A stretch of DNA of 64,000 nt from Bryobacterales bacterium (GTDB taxonomy: Bacteria; Acidobacteriota; Terriglobia; Bryobacterales; UBA6623). Where the stretch lies: assembly GCA_022823865.1 (NCBI GenBank), contig JAJEHF010000162.1:1-64000 (forward strand). Direction: 5' to 3'. Position numbers and translations under genes: made by a program. The notes under the pieces are model-generated. The model did no database searches, was not told where the DNA came from, and was given only the letters and a program-made list of their open reading frames with translations. Of the stretch, positions 24,422 to 32,108 are shown in pieces. Every line of letters begins with the position of its first letter. Position 1 is the first letter of the stretch.

Positions 24422-25648
24422 TTACTCCGAGATGCGGACTCCGTCGGGGTTCTCAAACATGAAAGGCTGACCCGAGCCGCCCTTACGAAACAAATCCGCT
24501 GCAACGTTCGCGCTCAACAGGACATCTTTGAGCGTCCCCCGTCCCTCAACCGCCGGCCCAATCAATCCGGTGAAGATGTTTCCGGTGACGGTGACCTGTC
24601 TCGTACCCTCCAGAAGCACGCCGCGCGCGTATCCTTTTCGCGGCCACTCGACGTCATACTCTTCCTCGCGTTTCGTGCCCTGCCCGAGAAAGCTGTTGGA
24701 AAAATTGTTTCCGGTGACCGTAATCCGTCCGCTGCTCTCTCCGATCCGTACGGACCACTCCGGATTGATCGTAAACGTGTTGGCGCTGACTGTCGAACCC
24801 CAGGCGTCGCGGAGATCCACGCCGCCTGCATTATTGTGGGCCAGCACGTTCGCGCTGACCGTGACTCCGTAGACGTCGCGGTCCAACACGATCGCGGTGC
24901 CCGCGCACTCCTCGATCATGTTCCCCGAGAGCACCGAGCCATATGTGTTCTCGACGACAATTCCGTGCCGGAGATGGTCGTCGATGTTGTTCGCGTTCAT
25001 ACACAGATTGAAGCTGTCGATCACGCGGACGGCGTCCAGGTTCTCCTCGAACTGATTCGCATTGACCACGATGTCGTGGCCGCCCTCGACCTGTAGCCCC
25101 GACGCTCCGTTGTAAGTCAGGATGGAATCCGCGATCCGAGGGTCCTCGTAGCAGTGCACAAGGCGGATTCCGTTCTCGCCGTTGCGATCGACCGAGAGAC
25201 CTTCGACGTAGATCTCGTCCACGAACCGGGCCAACAACCCGTCGCCGCTCTTCGGATTGCCGCTGATTCGGAAGTTGGCCAACTGGACTCGCCAAAGCGA
25301 GTTGTCGCGATTTTGGCGAACCGAAGCGTCCGGATCAAAGACTGCGGACTGCACAATGACCGCCGGCTTGCCGTCCTCGTTCAGGTTGACGATATGCGTT
25401 GCCGCGCCCGAGCCTTCGACACGGACGTCCCCGACCGAGAGAATCAGAGGCTCGTCTATCTCGAACCTGCCAGGCGGGAGCCGGACGAGGCCGCCGGTCG
25501 CCGGAAGCGCATCGAAGGCCTCTTGCAAGCCGGCGTAGTCCGACGCATTCACGGTTGTCGGGCCGGCGTGTTGAGTCTGCGTTCGAAGCAGAAGGGCGCT
25601 GCCTGCGAGCAGCAACGACGCGGCGAGCCACAGCGTTGTTCGATTCAT
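24422..25648 (-). CDS. exported right-handed beta-helix repeat protein
   Basis: 408 residues with an N-terminal signal/anchor (LWLAASLLLAGSALLL). It begins like pectate-lyase-superfamily proteins (YAGLQEAFDALPATGGLVRLPPGRF) and continues with NosD-type repeats where N and V recur about every 22 residues (IVVNANQFEENLDAVRVIDS; LSGNMIEECAGTAIVLDRD; VSANTFTINPEWSVRIGES; VTGNNFSNSF). Such helices bind or cleave polysaccharides; no catalytic set is obvious. A -10-like sequence lies directly before the ATG. It sits in the carbohydrate-related region beside an exported oxidoreductase and an amidohydrolase remnant. Confidence 0.78.
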   Translation of the reverse strand: MNRTTLWLAASLLLAGSALLLRTQTQHAGPTTVNASDYAGLQEAFDALPATGGLVRLPPGRFEIDEPLILSVGDVRVEGSGAATHIVNLNEDGKPAVIVQSAVFDPDASVRQNRDNSLWRVQLANFRISGNPKSGDGLLARFVDEIYVEGLSVDRNGENGIRLVHCYEDPRIADSILTYNGASGLQVEGGHDIVVNANQFEENLDAVRVIDSFNLCMNANNIDDHLRHGIVVENTYGSVLSGNMIEECAGTAIVLDRDVYGVTVSANVLAHNNAGGVDLRDAWGSTVSANTFTINPEWSVRIGESSGRITVTGNNFSNSFLGQGTKREEEYDVEWPRKGYARGVLLEGTRQVTVTGNIFTGLIGPAVEGRGTLKDVLLSANVAADLFRKGGSGQPFMFENPDGVRISE

Positions 25649-25654
25649 GGGTCG

Positions 25655-25662
25655 AATGTATA
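25655..25662 (-). promoter_or_regulatory. -10-like sequence (TATACATT) 6 bases before ATG
   Basis: On the minus strand TATACATT lies just before the ATG at 25648. TACATT is 6 bases and TATACA 8 bases from the start codon. No Shine-Dalgarno sequence is present, so a leaderless message is likely. Confidence 0.45.
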
Positions 25663-25801
25663 CCGTCGCCGTAGGTCACGCAACTGATCGGTGGAGGTTG
25701 CTACGCCTGCGTCTTCGCGGGCTGGAAGTCACTCGCCGCTGAGCCTCAGCGTGACCGCGATTGGCGTTCCCGGAATGGGGAGGCCGCGGTGGCAACCACC
25801 C

Positions 25802-27922
25802 TCACGGCGAGGCGTAACGCAGCTCCCATGCGTCGGCATCCCCTGTTGATGCAAGCGCCAAAGAAGCCAAGGGTGCCCGCGCCTTCAGCAGCATTTCGTT
25901 GAACTCTTCCATGGGGTCCGACATGGCCACGATGGCCCCTCCAGACGCCACGGAGACACTCTTGCCGTCCATCACGATCGCTCGGATCACTATGCTGAGG
26001 TCCATTCGATCGCCGTAGGTCAAGTAGCCGAGCGCGCCCGAGTACGGACCTCTCGCTCGTTCTTCCAGCCGGTCGATGATCGAAAGGGTACGGACCTTCG
26101 GCGCGCCGGTCATGGAGCCTCCCGGGAACGCAGCGGCGACGCAGTCAAGGCAGTCCCGGTCCGGCGGAAGCTTCCCGGCGACCGTGCTCACCAGTTGATG
26201 GACCGTGGCGTAGGACTCTACGTCCATCAACTTCGGCACGCGGATCGAGCCGGTCGAGGCGATCCGCCCGATGTCGTTGCGCAACAGGTCAACGATCATC
26301 AAGTTCTCCGACCGCGTCTTTTCGTCTTTGCGCAACCAGCGCGCCAGCCTCGCGTCGTCCTTGGCTGTGCTTCCGCGCGGACAGGTGCCCTTGATCGGTT
26401 TCGCCCAGACCCCGCGGTCCGGATCGACACGTAGGAATCTCTCCGGCGATGAGCTGAGAAGCGCCAGATCCCCAAAGCGAAGATATGCCGCATGCGGTGC
26501 CGGGTTTAGCTCCCGCAACGCCCGATAGGCCGCGAACGCCCCCACATCGCATGTCACCGAGAACTCGCTGCTAAGGCAGATTTGGTACGACTCCCCGGCT
26601 GCCAGCTCGGTCTGGCAATGCTTGATCTTGCTTTGATACGCCTTGGGGCCGTCCGAAAGGTGCGCGATGACGGGCTTGTTCTCCAGTGCGGGTCGGCTAG
26701 CGGTCCGCTCTTGGCCGAGGAGCGCCCGCTCGGCGCTGTCGAACCAGATTGCTGGATCGTCGCTTGACGCTCCGACGCGAGCGACCAAGCACACGCGGCG
26801 TTCAGCATGGTCGAACACAACGCATCGCTCGGAATCCACGAATGCGGCGTCTGGCGTCGCAGACCTGCGCGATGTTGGTAAGCCCACCTCGTTGCGGAAC
26901 TCGTATCCGAAGAATCCAACCAAGCCGGTTTGAAAGTCGAACGGCAGGGAGGGGTCCAGCTGTACCGCACGGCCCAAGCGCTTGCGCAGCTCTGCGAACA
27001 GGGATGGGACCTTCTTGGTCTTGGTGCCGACCCGCGTCCGCACTGTCAGGCTGCGGTCCGCCGATTGGTACAGCAAGGCCGCACCCTCCTGCCCGGAAGC
27101 ATCGCCCATGAAGCTGAATCTCGAGTGGCCCGGGATCACCGCCGAGCTGTCCAGCCAGAATGCGTGCTCGGCGTCGGCGTAGAGGAGCTCGAACGCCTCT
27201 TGAGGCTCGACCCAGCGTTCCAGCGCGCGCGATTCACTGCGGGCCGGACCCGCTGTTGAGGCACGGGCAGCGGCGCTTCCGCCGACTGTCGGCCGGCCGC
27301 TGGTTGGCCGGGTCTGCTTGATCGTGCGGTGCCGGGCGTGCCGAGCAGCCAATCGGAGGAAATTTCGAACCAGCTGCTCGCCGCAGTCCGCGCTCACGGA
27401 CTCCGGATGGAACTGCACGCCAAGCTGCGGACGAGACTTGTGCTGCAGCGCCATCACGACTCCGCCTGTAGTCGAGGCTGTTGCCGTCAAGCATGCCGGC
27501 AGCGAATCACTCTCGATGCAGAGAGAGTGGTAGCGCACTACGTCGAAGCTGGCGGGGATATCGCGGAACAACTCGCTGCCATCGTGCGAGACACGAGAAA
27601 TCCGGCCGTGCATGGGGACAGGCGCCGGTACGACCCGCGCCCCATATGCGTGCCCGATACCCTGATGGCCCAGGCAAACACCCAGTAGCGGAATGCCTGA
27701 CTCTAGGATGACTTCATTACAGATGCCGAAGTCTTCGCAGCGCGCGGGAGTTCCCGGGCCAGGAGAGATGACAATCGCATCGGCACCGATTTCCGTGATC
27801 ACGTCGCGCCAGTGCGAAGCGGCGTTGTCAATTACCACTGGAGTGTGGGCAGTGACGCTCGCGATGAGCTGGCTAAGGTTGAAGGTGAACGAGTCTCTGT
27901 TGTCTATGAGCAGCACCTTCAT
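25802..27922 (-). CDS. pabAB: aminodeoxychorismate synthase, fused glutaminase and synthase subunits
   Basis: 706 residues. Residues 1-~205 are a class I glutamine amidotransferase (MKVLLIDNRDSFTFNL; ISPGPGTP; nucleophile Cys83 in GVCLGHQ; HPES). A Pro/Ser/Ala linker follows, then a chorismate-binding domain from about 235 to the end. KPIKGTCPRG carries the lysine typical of PabB, where anthranilate synthase has PIAGT, so this is the folate branch. FPGGSMTGAPK is the conserved C-terminal block. The enzyme makes 4-amino-4-deoxychorismate from chorismate and glutamine for folate. The start at 27922 is set by the glutaminase domain; an extension to 27994 is unlikely. No pabC lyase is visible nearby. 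Confidence 0.9.
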   Translation of the reverse strand: MKVLLIDNRDSFTFNLSQLIASVTAHTPVVIDNAASHWRDVITEIGADAIVISPGPGTPARCEDFGICNEVILESGIPLLGVCLGHQGIGHAYGARVVPAPVPMHGRISRVSHDGSELFRDIPASFDVVRYHSLCIESDSLPACLTATASTTGGVVMALQHKSRPQLGVQFHPESVSADCGEQLVRNFLRLAARHARHRTIKQTRPTSGRPTVGGSAAARASTAGPARSESRALERWVEPQEAFELLYADAEHAFWLDSSAVIPGHSRFSFMGDASGQEGAALLYQSADRSLTVRTRVGTKTKKVPSLFAELRKRLGRAVQLDPSLPFDFQTGLVGFFGYEFRNEVGLPTSRRSATPDAAFVDSERCVVFDHAERRVCLVARVGASSDDPAIWFDSAERALLGQERTASRPALENKPVIAHLSDGPKAYQSKIKHCQTELAAGESYQICLSSEFSVTCDVGAFAAYRALRELNPAPHAAYLRFGDLALLSSSPERFLRVDPDRGVWAKPIKGTCPRGSTAKDDARLARWLRKDEKTRSENLMIVDLLRNDIGRIASTGSIRVPKLMDVESYATVHQLVSTVAGKLPPDRDCLDCVAAAFPGGSMTGAPKVRTLSIIDRLEERARGPYSGALGYLTYGDRMDLSIVIRAIVMDGKSVSVASGGAIVAMSDPMEEFNEMLLKARAPLASLALASTGDADAWELRYASP

Positions 27923-28045
27923 CGCGCAAAGTGGGCTGGTCGCGGGTCCGTCAATGAGTTCAAGGGATTGAGCCGACGCGCAATCCGGCGCCAATCTCCA
28001 GCTTCGTGGCCGACGATGGTATCGCCGAGAGCCTAGGCTTGGCAG

Positions 28046-28858
28046 CTAGCGGTCACGCTCGGATGGAGTGGTATTGGCCGTGAGGGCGCGGAGTTGCTCC
28101 TCAAGTGCCCGTACCCGCTCTTCTGCTGCGCTCGCCCGCTGCTTCGCCGCAATTGCCTCCTGCTTTGCCGCCCGCGAATCACGCTCCGCGATCCGCCTCC
28201 GCCGCTCGGCTTCTTCCAGCGCGCCGTCGGTCTCTTCCCCCGTGCGCGGGTCCCGCAACACCAGCACCGTCGCCCGGGCCTGCCTCCGGCTGCTCACTTC
28301 CAGCCCTAGCACCCGGCTCGGGAACCGCCGATCCTGACCGCTGCTCGCCACTGGCCGCACCGGGGCATACTTCCCCCCGCTGGCCTCGTAGCCCTTTAAC
28401 GCTGACCCCATCAAGGTCCCGTCCGGGTCCAGCCGCCAGTACTCCCGAACACCTATCCGGGCGTACTCCCGCGCCTTGTGCTCGGCGTCATTCTCCGCCG
28501 TCGACGGCGACGCCACCTCCAATACGAAATCCGGGGCCTTGCCTTCTTCCCAGATCCGGTACGAACTGCGATTCGCAGGGCTCACCCCGAACACCACCTG
28601 CACGTCCGGCTGCAGCCAGAGATTGTTATCGTCACGCCGGTAGTACACCGCCAGTTCCATGGCCACCAGCACGTCCGTGCGATCCCGGAAGTGGTTCCGC
28701 AAGGCCGCCGCCGCTTGCAACACGGCATCGCCGTGCGCGATGCTCTGCGCGATCCAATTCCGTTCCGGGTATTCGATCTCGTCCGGCTCCGGAAACGCTC
28801 CGGCACCGGCTTTGGCCAGCCCGGAACGTTCGGTGCCTGTGGCGGTCGTGACGGGCAT
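28046..28858 (-). CDS. Uma2-family (DUF820) PD-(D/E)xK endonuclease-like protein with C-terminal coiled coil
   Basis: 270 residues. The core has the restriction-like site: PDV (Asp85), then DFVLEVASPST (Glu114), HKAREYARIGVREYW with the following lysine and tyrosine. Residues ~210-260 form an Arg/Ala/Glu-rich coiled coil (EEAERRRRIAERDSRAAKQEA...). Uma2 proteins are numerous in cyanobacteria and other large genomes, are thought to be spread by mobile elements, and have no settled role. The leader contains a strong hairpin (28867-28890). The gene interrupts an otherwise chorismate-related neighbourhood, which suggests later insertion. Confidence 0.82.
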   Translation of the reverse strand: MPVTTATGTERSGLAKAGAGAFPEPDEIEYPERNWIAQSIAHGDAVLQAAAALRNHFRDRTDVLVAMELAVYYRRDDNNLWLQPDVQVVFGVSPANRSSYRIWEEGKAPDFVLEVASPSTAENDAEHKAREYARIGVREYWRLDPDGTLMGSALKGYEASGGKYAPVRPVASSGQDRRFPSRVLGLEVSSRRQARATVLVLRDPRTGEETDGALEEAERRRRIAERDSRAAKQEAIAAKQRASAAEERVRALEEQLRALTANTTPSERDR

Positions 28859-28866
28859 GTCGCAGC

Positions 28867-28890
28867 GGGCAGCGCACGAACGCGCTGCCC
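28867..28890. repeat. hairpin in the leader of the Uma2-type gene
   Basis: GGGCAGCGC (28867-28875) pairs with GCGCTGCCC (28882-28890) with a 6-base loop. It ends 8 bases upstream of the ATG at 28858 on the minus strand, where a ribosome would bind. Just upstream a GATAC...GTATC repeat (about 28896-28912) covers the likely promoter. One or both could control expression of the nuclease, or the hairpin may be part of the element that carried it. Confidence 0.65.
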
Positions 28891-29052
28891 GAAGATGATA
28901 CTAGCACCGTATCAGGGTTCGTCTCCCGACCCGCCGCTGTGCTTGCATGCACCCTACGCCGGCGTGCCGGGCCCGTCCCTAGCGGGCCGATTCGAGCACG
29001 GCAAGGCCCCTTAAGGTGCCTGTGATAGCCTACTCAGAACGTCGCTGGCGCG

Positions 29053-30588
29053 ATGCCCGTACCGGTTCAACTGCCCAAGATTTGCGTATGCATCGGGCAT
29101 GCTGACGCCCGCCAAGCGGCAGACCTGGCCGTGGCCAGCTGCGACCGCGGCGAGAGTTTCTTGGAGCTTCGGATCGACCATTTGGACGATCCTTCCGCCG
29201 GCCCCGGGATTGTAGAGCGGATCGCTCGCAGCCACCCCGCGACCACGATTGTCGCGACTTGCCGTCGCGCGCCCCACGGGGGCCAGTTCGCGGGTCCGCT
29301 CGATCAGCAGGTGCCGATTCTCCTCGAAGCCGTTGCCGCGGGCGCCGGGATTGTGGACGTCGAGATCGAGGCTTTCGCGGACCGCCCCGACATGCTGGCT
29401 CCTTTTCGCGGGATCTGTACGACGCTGGTTTCTTTCCACGACTTCGCGGGGACGCCCGAGCTCGCACCGGTAATCCGTCGCTTGGCAGCGACCGGAGCGG
29501 ACATCCTCAAGGTGGCGACGCACGTGCAGCGACCTAGCGACAATCTGCGGCTGCTTGCCCTGTGCCAGGATCGCGACAACGTCGTCGTTGCAGGAATGGG
29601 AGAGGCGGGTTCGGTGGCCCGCTTGGTTTCTCCGGCACGTCGCGGCCTGTTCACCTATGCCGCTCCGGATGCGCATCCGACCGCCAGCGGCCAAGGTTGC
29701 GCCGAAGTGACTGCCGCTCCCACGGCGCCCGGGCAGACCTCGGCCACCGCTGCCCGAGACTTGTACCGCGTCGAGTCCGCCTCGGCCGAGACGCGACTCT
29801 TTGCAGTAATTGCAAAGCCGGTCGGGCACTCCATGTCGCCCCTGATCCACAACCGCTCGTTCCAGGCGCTGGGATACGACGGGCTATATGTTCCCCTGCT
29901 GGTCGAGCCCGACGACATTGCCGATTTCTTCCACACCGCCCGGCACCTGCCGCTACACGGCGCCAGCGTGACCATCCCCCACAAGCAGAGCGTTATCCCC
30001 CACCTGGACCGGGTCGACGAAGCCGCTCTGGAAATTGGCGCTGTCAACACGATCTACTGGGACCAAGGCCGCATGTGCGGTACCAACACAGACGCGCGGG
30101 GCATCGTCGAGCCGCTTAGCCAGCGGGTCAGGCTCGACGGGGCGCGGGTTCTGGTCGTTGGAAACGGCGGAGCCGCCAGGGCGGCCATCGTCGCTCTCAG
30201 GAGGGAGGGAGCGAGGGTCGCCGTGACCGGTCGCAATCCCGAGCGAGTCCGCCAGCTAGCCGGCCAGCTCGGAGCGGACGCCGTGGCATTCGAACGTCTG
30301 GCAGGCGAGTACTTCGACGTGCTGGTCCAGGCGACTTCCGTCGGCATGCGGCCCGATGCCGAGGGAAACCTGTTCCCCGGCACGATTCCGGCCGATGTGG
30401 TCTTCGACCTTGTCTACAACCCAGTGGAGACGGCCCTGCTCAAGCGTGCCCGCGCTGACGGCAAGGTCACGATCAGCGGCGTCGAGATGTTTGTCGAGCA
30501 GGCTGCCGCGCAGTATCGGATTTGGACTGGGATGGATGCCCCGCGCGATGTCATGCGATCGGCCGTCCTAGGACGTAGAGTGGGATAA
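29053..30588 (+). CDS. aroDE: bifunctional 3-dehydroquinate dehydratase (type I) / shikimate dehydrogenase
   Basis: 511 residues, two enzymes of the shikimate pathway in one chain. Residues ~8-225 are type I dehydroquinase: FLELRIDHL, His129 in SFHDF, and the Schiff-base lysine Lys153 in ILKVATH. Residues ~245-511 are shikimate dehydrogenase: KPVGHSMSPLIHN, catalytic Lys311 in VTIPHKQSV, NTDARGI, and the NADPH loop VGNGGAARAA. It converts 3-dehydroquinate to dehydroshikimate and then shikimate. This fusion is best known in plants, and is also found in Chlamydiae and some other bacteria. trpE starts 20 bases after the stop, linking shikimate supply to tryptophan. Confidence 0.93.
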   Translation: MPVPVQLPKICVCIGHADARQAADLAVASCDRGESFLELRIDHLDDPSAGPGIVERIARSHPATTIVATCRRAPHGGQFAGPLDQQVPILLEAVAAGAGIVDVEIEAFADRPDMLAPFRGICTTLVSFHDFAGTPELAPVIRRLAATGADILKVATHVQRPSDNLRLLALCQDRDNVVVAGMGEAGSVARLVSPARRGLFTYAAPDAHPTASGQGCAEVTAAPTAPGQTSATAARDLYRVESASAETRLFAVIAKPVGHSMSPLIHNRSFQALGYDGLYVPLLVEPDDIADFFHTARHLPLHGASVTIPHKQSVIPHLDRVDEAALEIGAVNTIYWDQGRMCGTNTDARGIVEPLSQRVRLDGARVLVVGNGGAARAAIVALRREGARVAVTGRNPERVRQLAGQLGADAVAFERLAGEYFDVLVQATSVGMRPDAEGNLFPGTIPADVVFDLVYNPVETALLKRARADGKVTISGVEMFVEQAAAQYRIWTGMDAPRDVMRSAVLGRRVG

Positions 30589-30607
30589 GCGGGCGGGGTC
30601 GCCGGGC

Positions 30608-32080
30608 ATGGTCAAGCCAGATTTTCAATCGTTCCGAGAACTTGCGGCTCAGGGCAACCTGGTTCCTGTTTGGAAAGTGATCACGGCCGATCTGGAGACG
30701 CCGGTATCGGCGTACCTGAAGCTGGCCGAGGGCCGGGAGTACGCCTTCTTGCTCGAGAGCGTCGAGGGCGGCGAGCGGATCGGACGCTTCACCTACATCG
30801 GCACTGATCCGTTCTCGGTCGTCACGGCGTACGGCGACGAGGTGGAGATTCGTGAAGGCGGCGCCGTGACCCGCCGTCAATCCGATGTCTTCGCCGTCTT
30901 GAAGGAGCATGCCGGGCGTTTCACGCCTGCCGGGGCCGACGCCCTGCCTCCCTTCAGCGCGGGAGCGGTCGGCTACGCAGGATTCGACTTGGTCAGGCAG
31001 ATCGAGCCCCGCGTGCCCGCGTTCCGCGAGGACGACGTGAAGGCCCCCGATGCAGTCTTCATGTTCTTCACATCGGTGGTGGTCTTCGATCACGTCAAGC
31101 ACCAGGTCTATCTTGTCGCTAACGCCCGCATCGGCGACGACGTGGACTTGGAGGAGTCGTACGGCCAAGCTTGCGCAGAAGTCGACGCCCTCGAGGCTTG
31201 TTTGGCCAAGCGGGTCCCGCTGCCGAACGGAACCCGGCCGGCGGTCGATCTGCAGCTGCGCTCGAACATTGGCAAGGAAGCCTTCTGCGCTGCGGTGGAG
31301 AAGGCGCGCGAGTACATTCTCGCCGGCGACATTCTTCAGGTCGTGCTCTCGCAGCGTCTCGAAATGCTGCCGGGAGTCCACCCGTTCCAGATCTACCGCT
31401 CGTTGCGCACTATCAACCCGTCGCCGTTCCTGTTCTACCTCCAGCTAGGAGATTCCGCCGTCGTGGGAAGCTCCCCCGAGATGCTAGTGAAGGTGGACGG
31501 CAGGCGCATCGAGTATCGCCCTATCGCCGGAACCCGGCCGCGGGGCGCAACCTCGGAGGAAGATCAAGCTCTGGCGGACGACCTGCTGGCTGACGAGAAA
31601 GAGCTTGCCGAGCATGTGATGCTGGTCGATCTCGGCCGCAACGATGTGGGCCGCGTGGCCGAGTACGGCTCAGTACACGTCCCGGAATTCGAGATCGTCG
31701 AGTACTACTCGCACGTAATGCACATCGTCTCGAGCGTGCTCGGCACCCTGCGCGATGACAAGGATGCCTTCGACACGCTCAAGGCCTGCTTTCCCGCCGG
31801 AACGGTATCTGGCGCGCCCAAGGTGCGGGCGATGGAGATCATCGCGGAACTCGAGCCAACCAAGCGCGGAGTCTATTCGGGCAGCGTTATGTATCTGGAT
31901 TTCTCGGGCACTCTCACGTCGGCCATCGCGATCCGCACCATGATGGTGCGCGGCGAGAAGGCATACCTGCAGGTGGGTGCCGGGATCGTGGCGGACTCGG
32001 TGCCAGAACGCGAGTGGGACGAGACCATGAACAAGGCCGGAGCATTGCTCAAGGCCGTCGAGCACGCCCGGGAACTCTAG
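30608..32080 (+). CDS. trpE: anthranilate synthase component I
   Basis: 490 residues. It makes anthranilate from chorismate, with ammonia from a TrpG subunit not seen in this window. The order is: N-terminal regulatory region (YLKLAEGREYAFLLESVEGGERIGRF, part of the tryptophan-binding site), then the catalytic half with YRPIAGTRPRG (alanine marks TrpE rather than PabB), DLGRNDVGRVA, and FPAGTVSGAPKVRAMEII. It lies 20 bases after aroDE on the same strand. The glutaminase domain of the fused PabAB cannot be assumed to serve it, so trpG must be elsewhere. The gene converges on the FtsX-type permease gene. Confidence 0.93.
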   Translation: MVKPDFQSFRELAAQGNLVPVWKVITADLETPVSAYLKLAEGREYAFLLESVEGGERIGRFTYIGTDPFSVVTAYGDEVEIREGGAVTRRQSDVFAVLKEHAGRFTPAGADALPPFSAGAVGYAGFDLVRQIEPRVPAFREDDVKAPDAVFMFFTSVVVFDHVKHQVYLVANARIGDDVDLEESYGQACAEVDALEACLAKRVPLPNGTRPAVDLQLRSNIGKEAFCAAVEKAREYILAGDILQVVLSQRLEMLPGVHPFQIYRSLRTINPSPFLFYLQLGDSAVVGSSPEMLVKVDGRRIEYRPIAGTRPRGATSEEDQALADDLLADEKELAEHVMLVDLGRNDVGRVAEYGSVHVPEFEIVEYYSHVMHIVSSVLGTLRDDKDAFDTLKACFPAGTVSGAPKVRAMEIIAELEPTKRGVYSGSVMYLDFSGTLTSAIAIRTMMVRGEKAYLQVGAGIVADSVPEREWDETMNKAGALLKAVEHAREL

Positions 32081-32108
32081 CGCTTGGCAAGGCTGCCGCG
32101 CGCAGCCT

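Noticed and set aside
25802-27922. Fused anthranilate synthase (TrpEG)
   Set aside because: The glutaminase domain is N-terminal and the synthase motif is PIKGT, which marks aminodeoxychorismate synthase. The true TrpE with PIAGT is at 30608.
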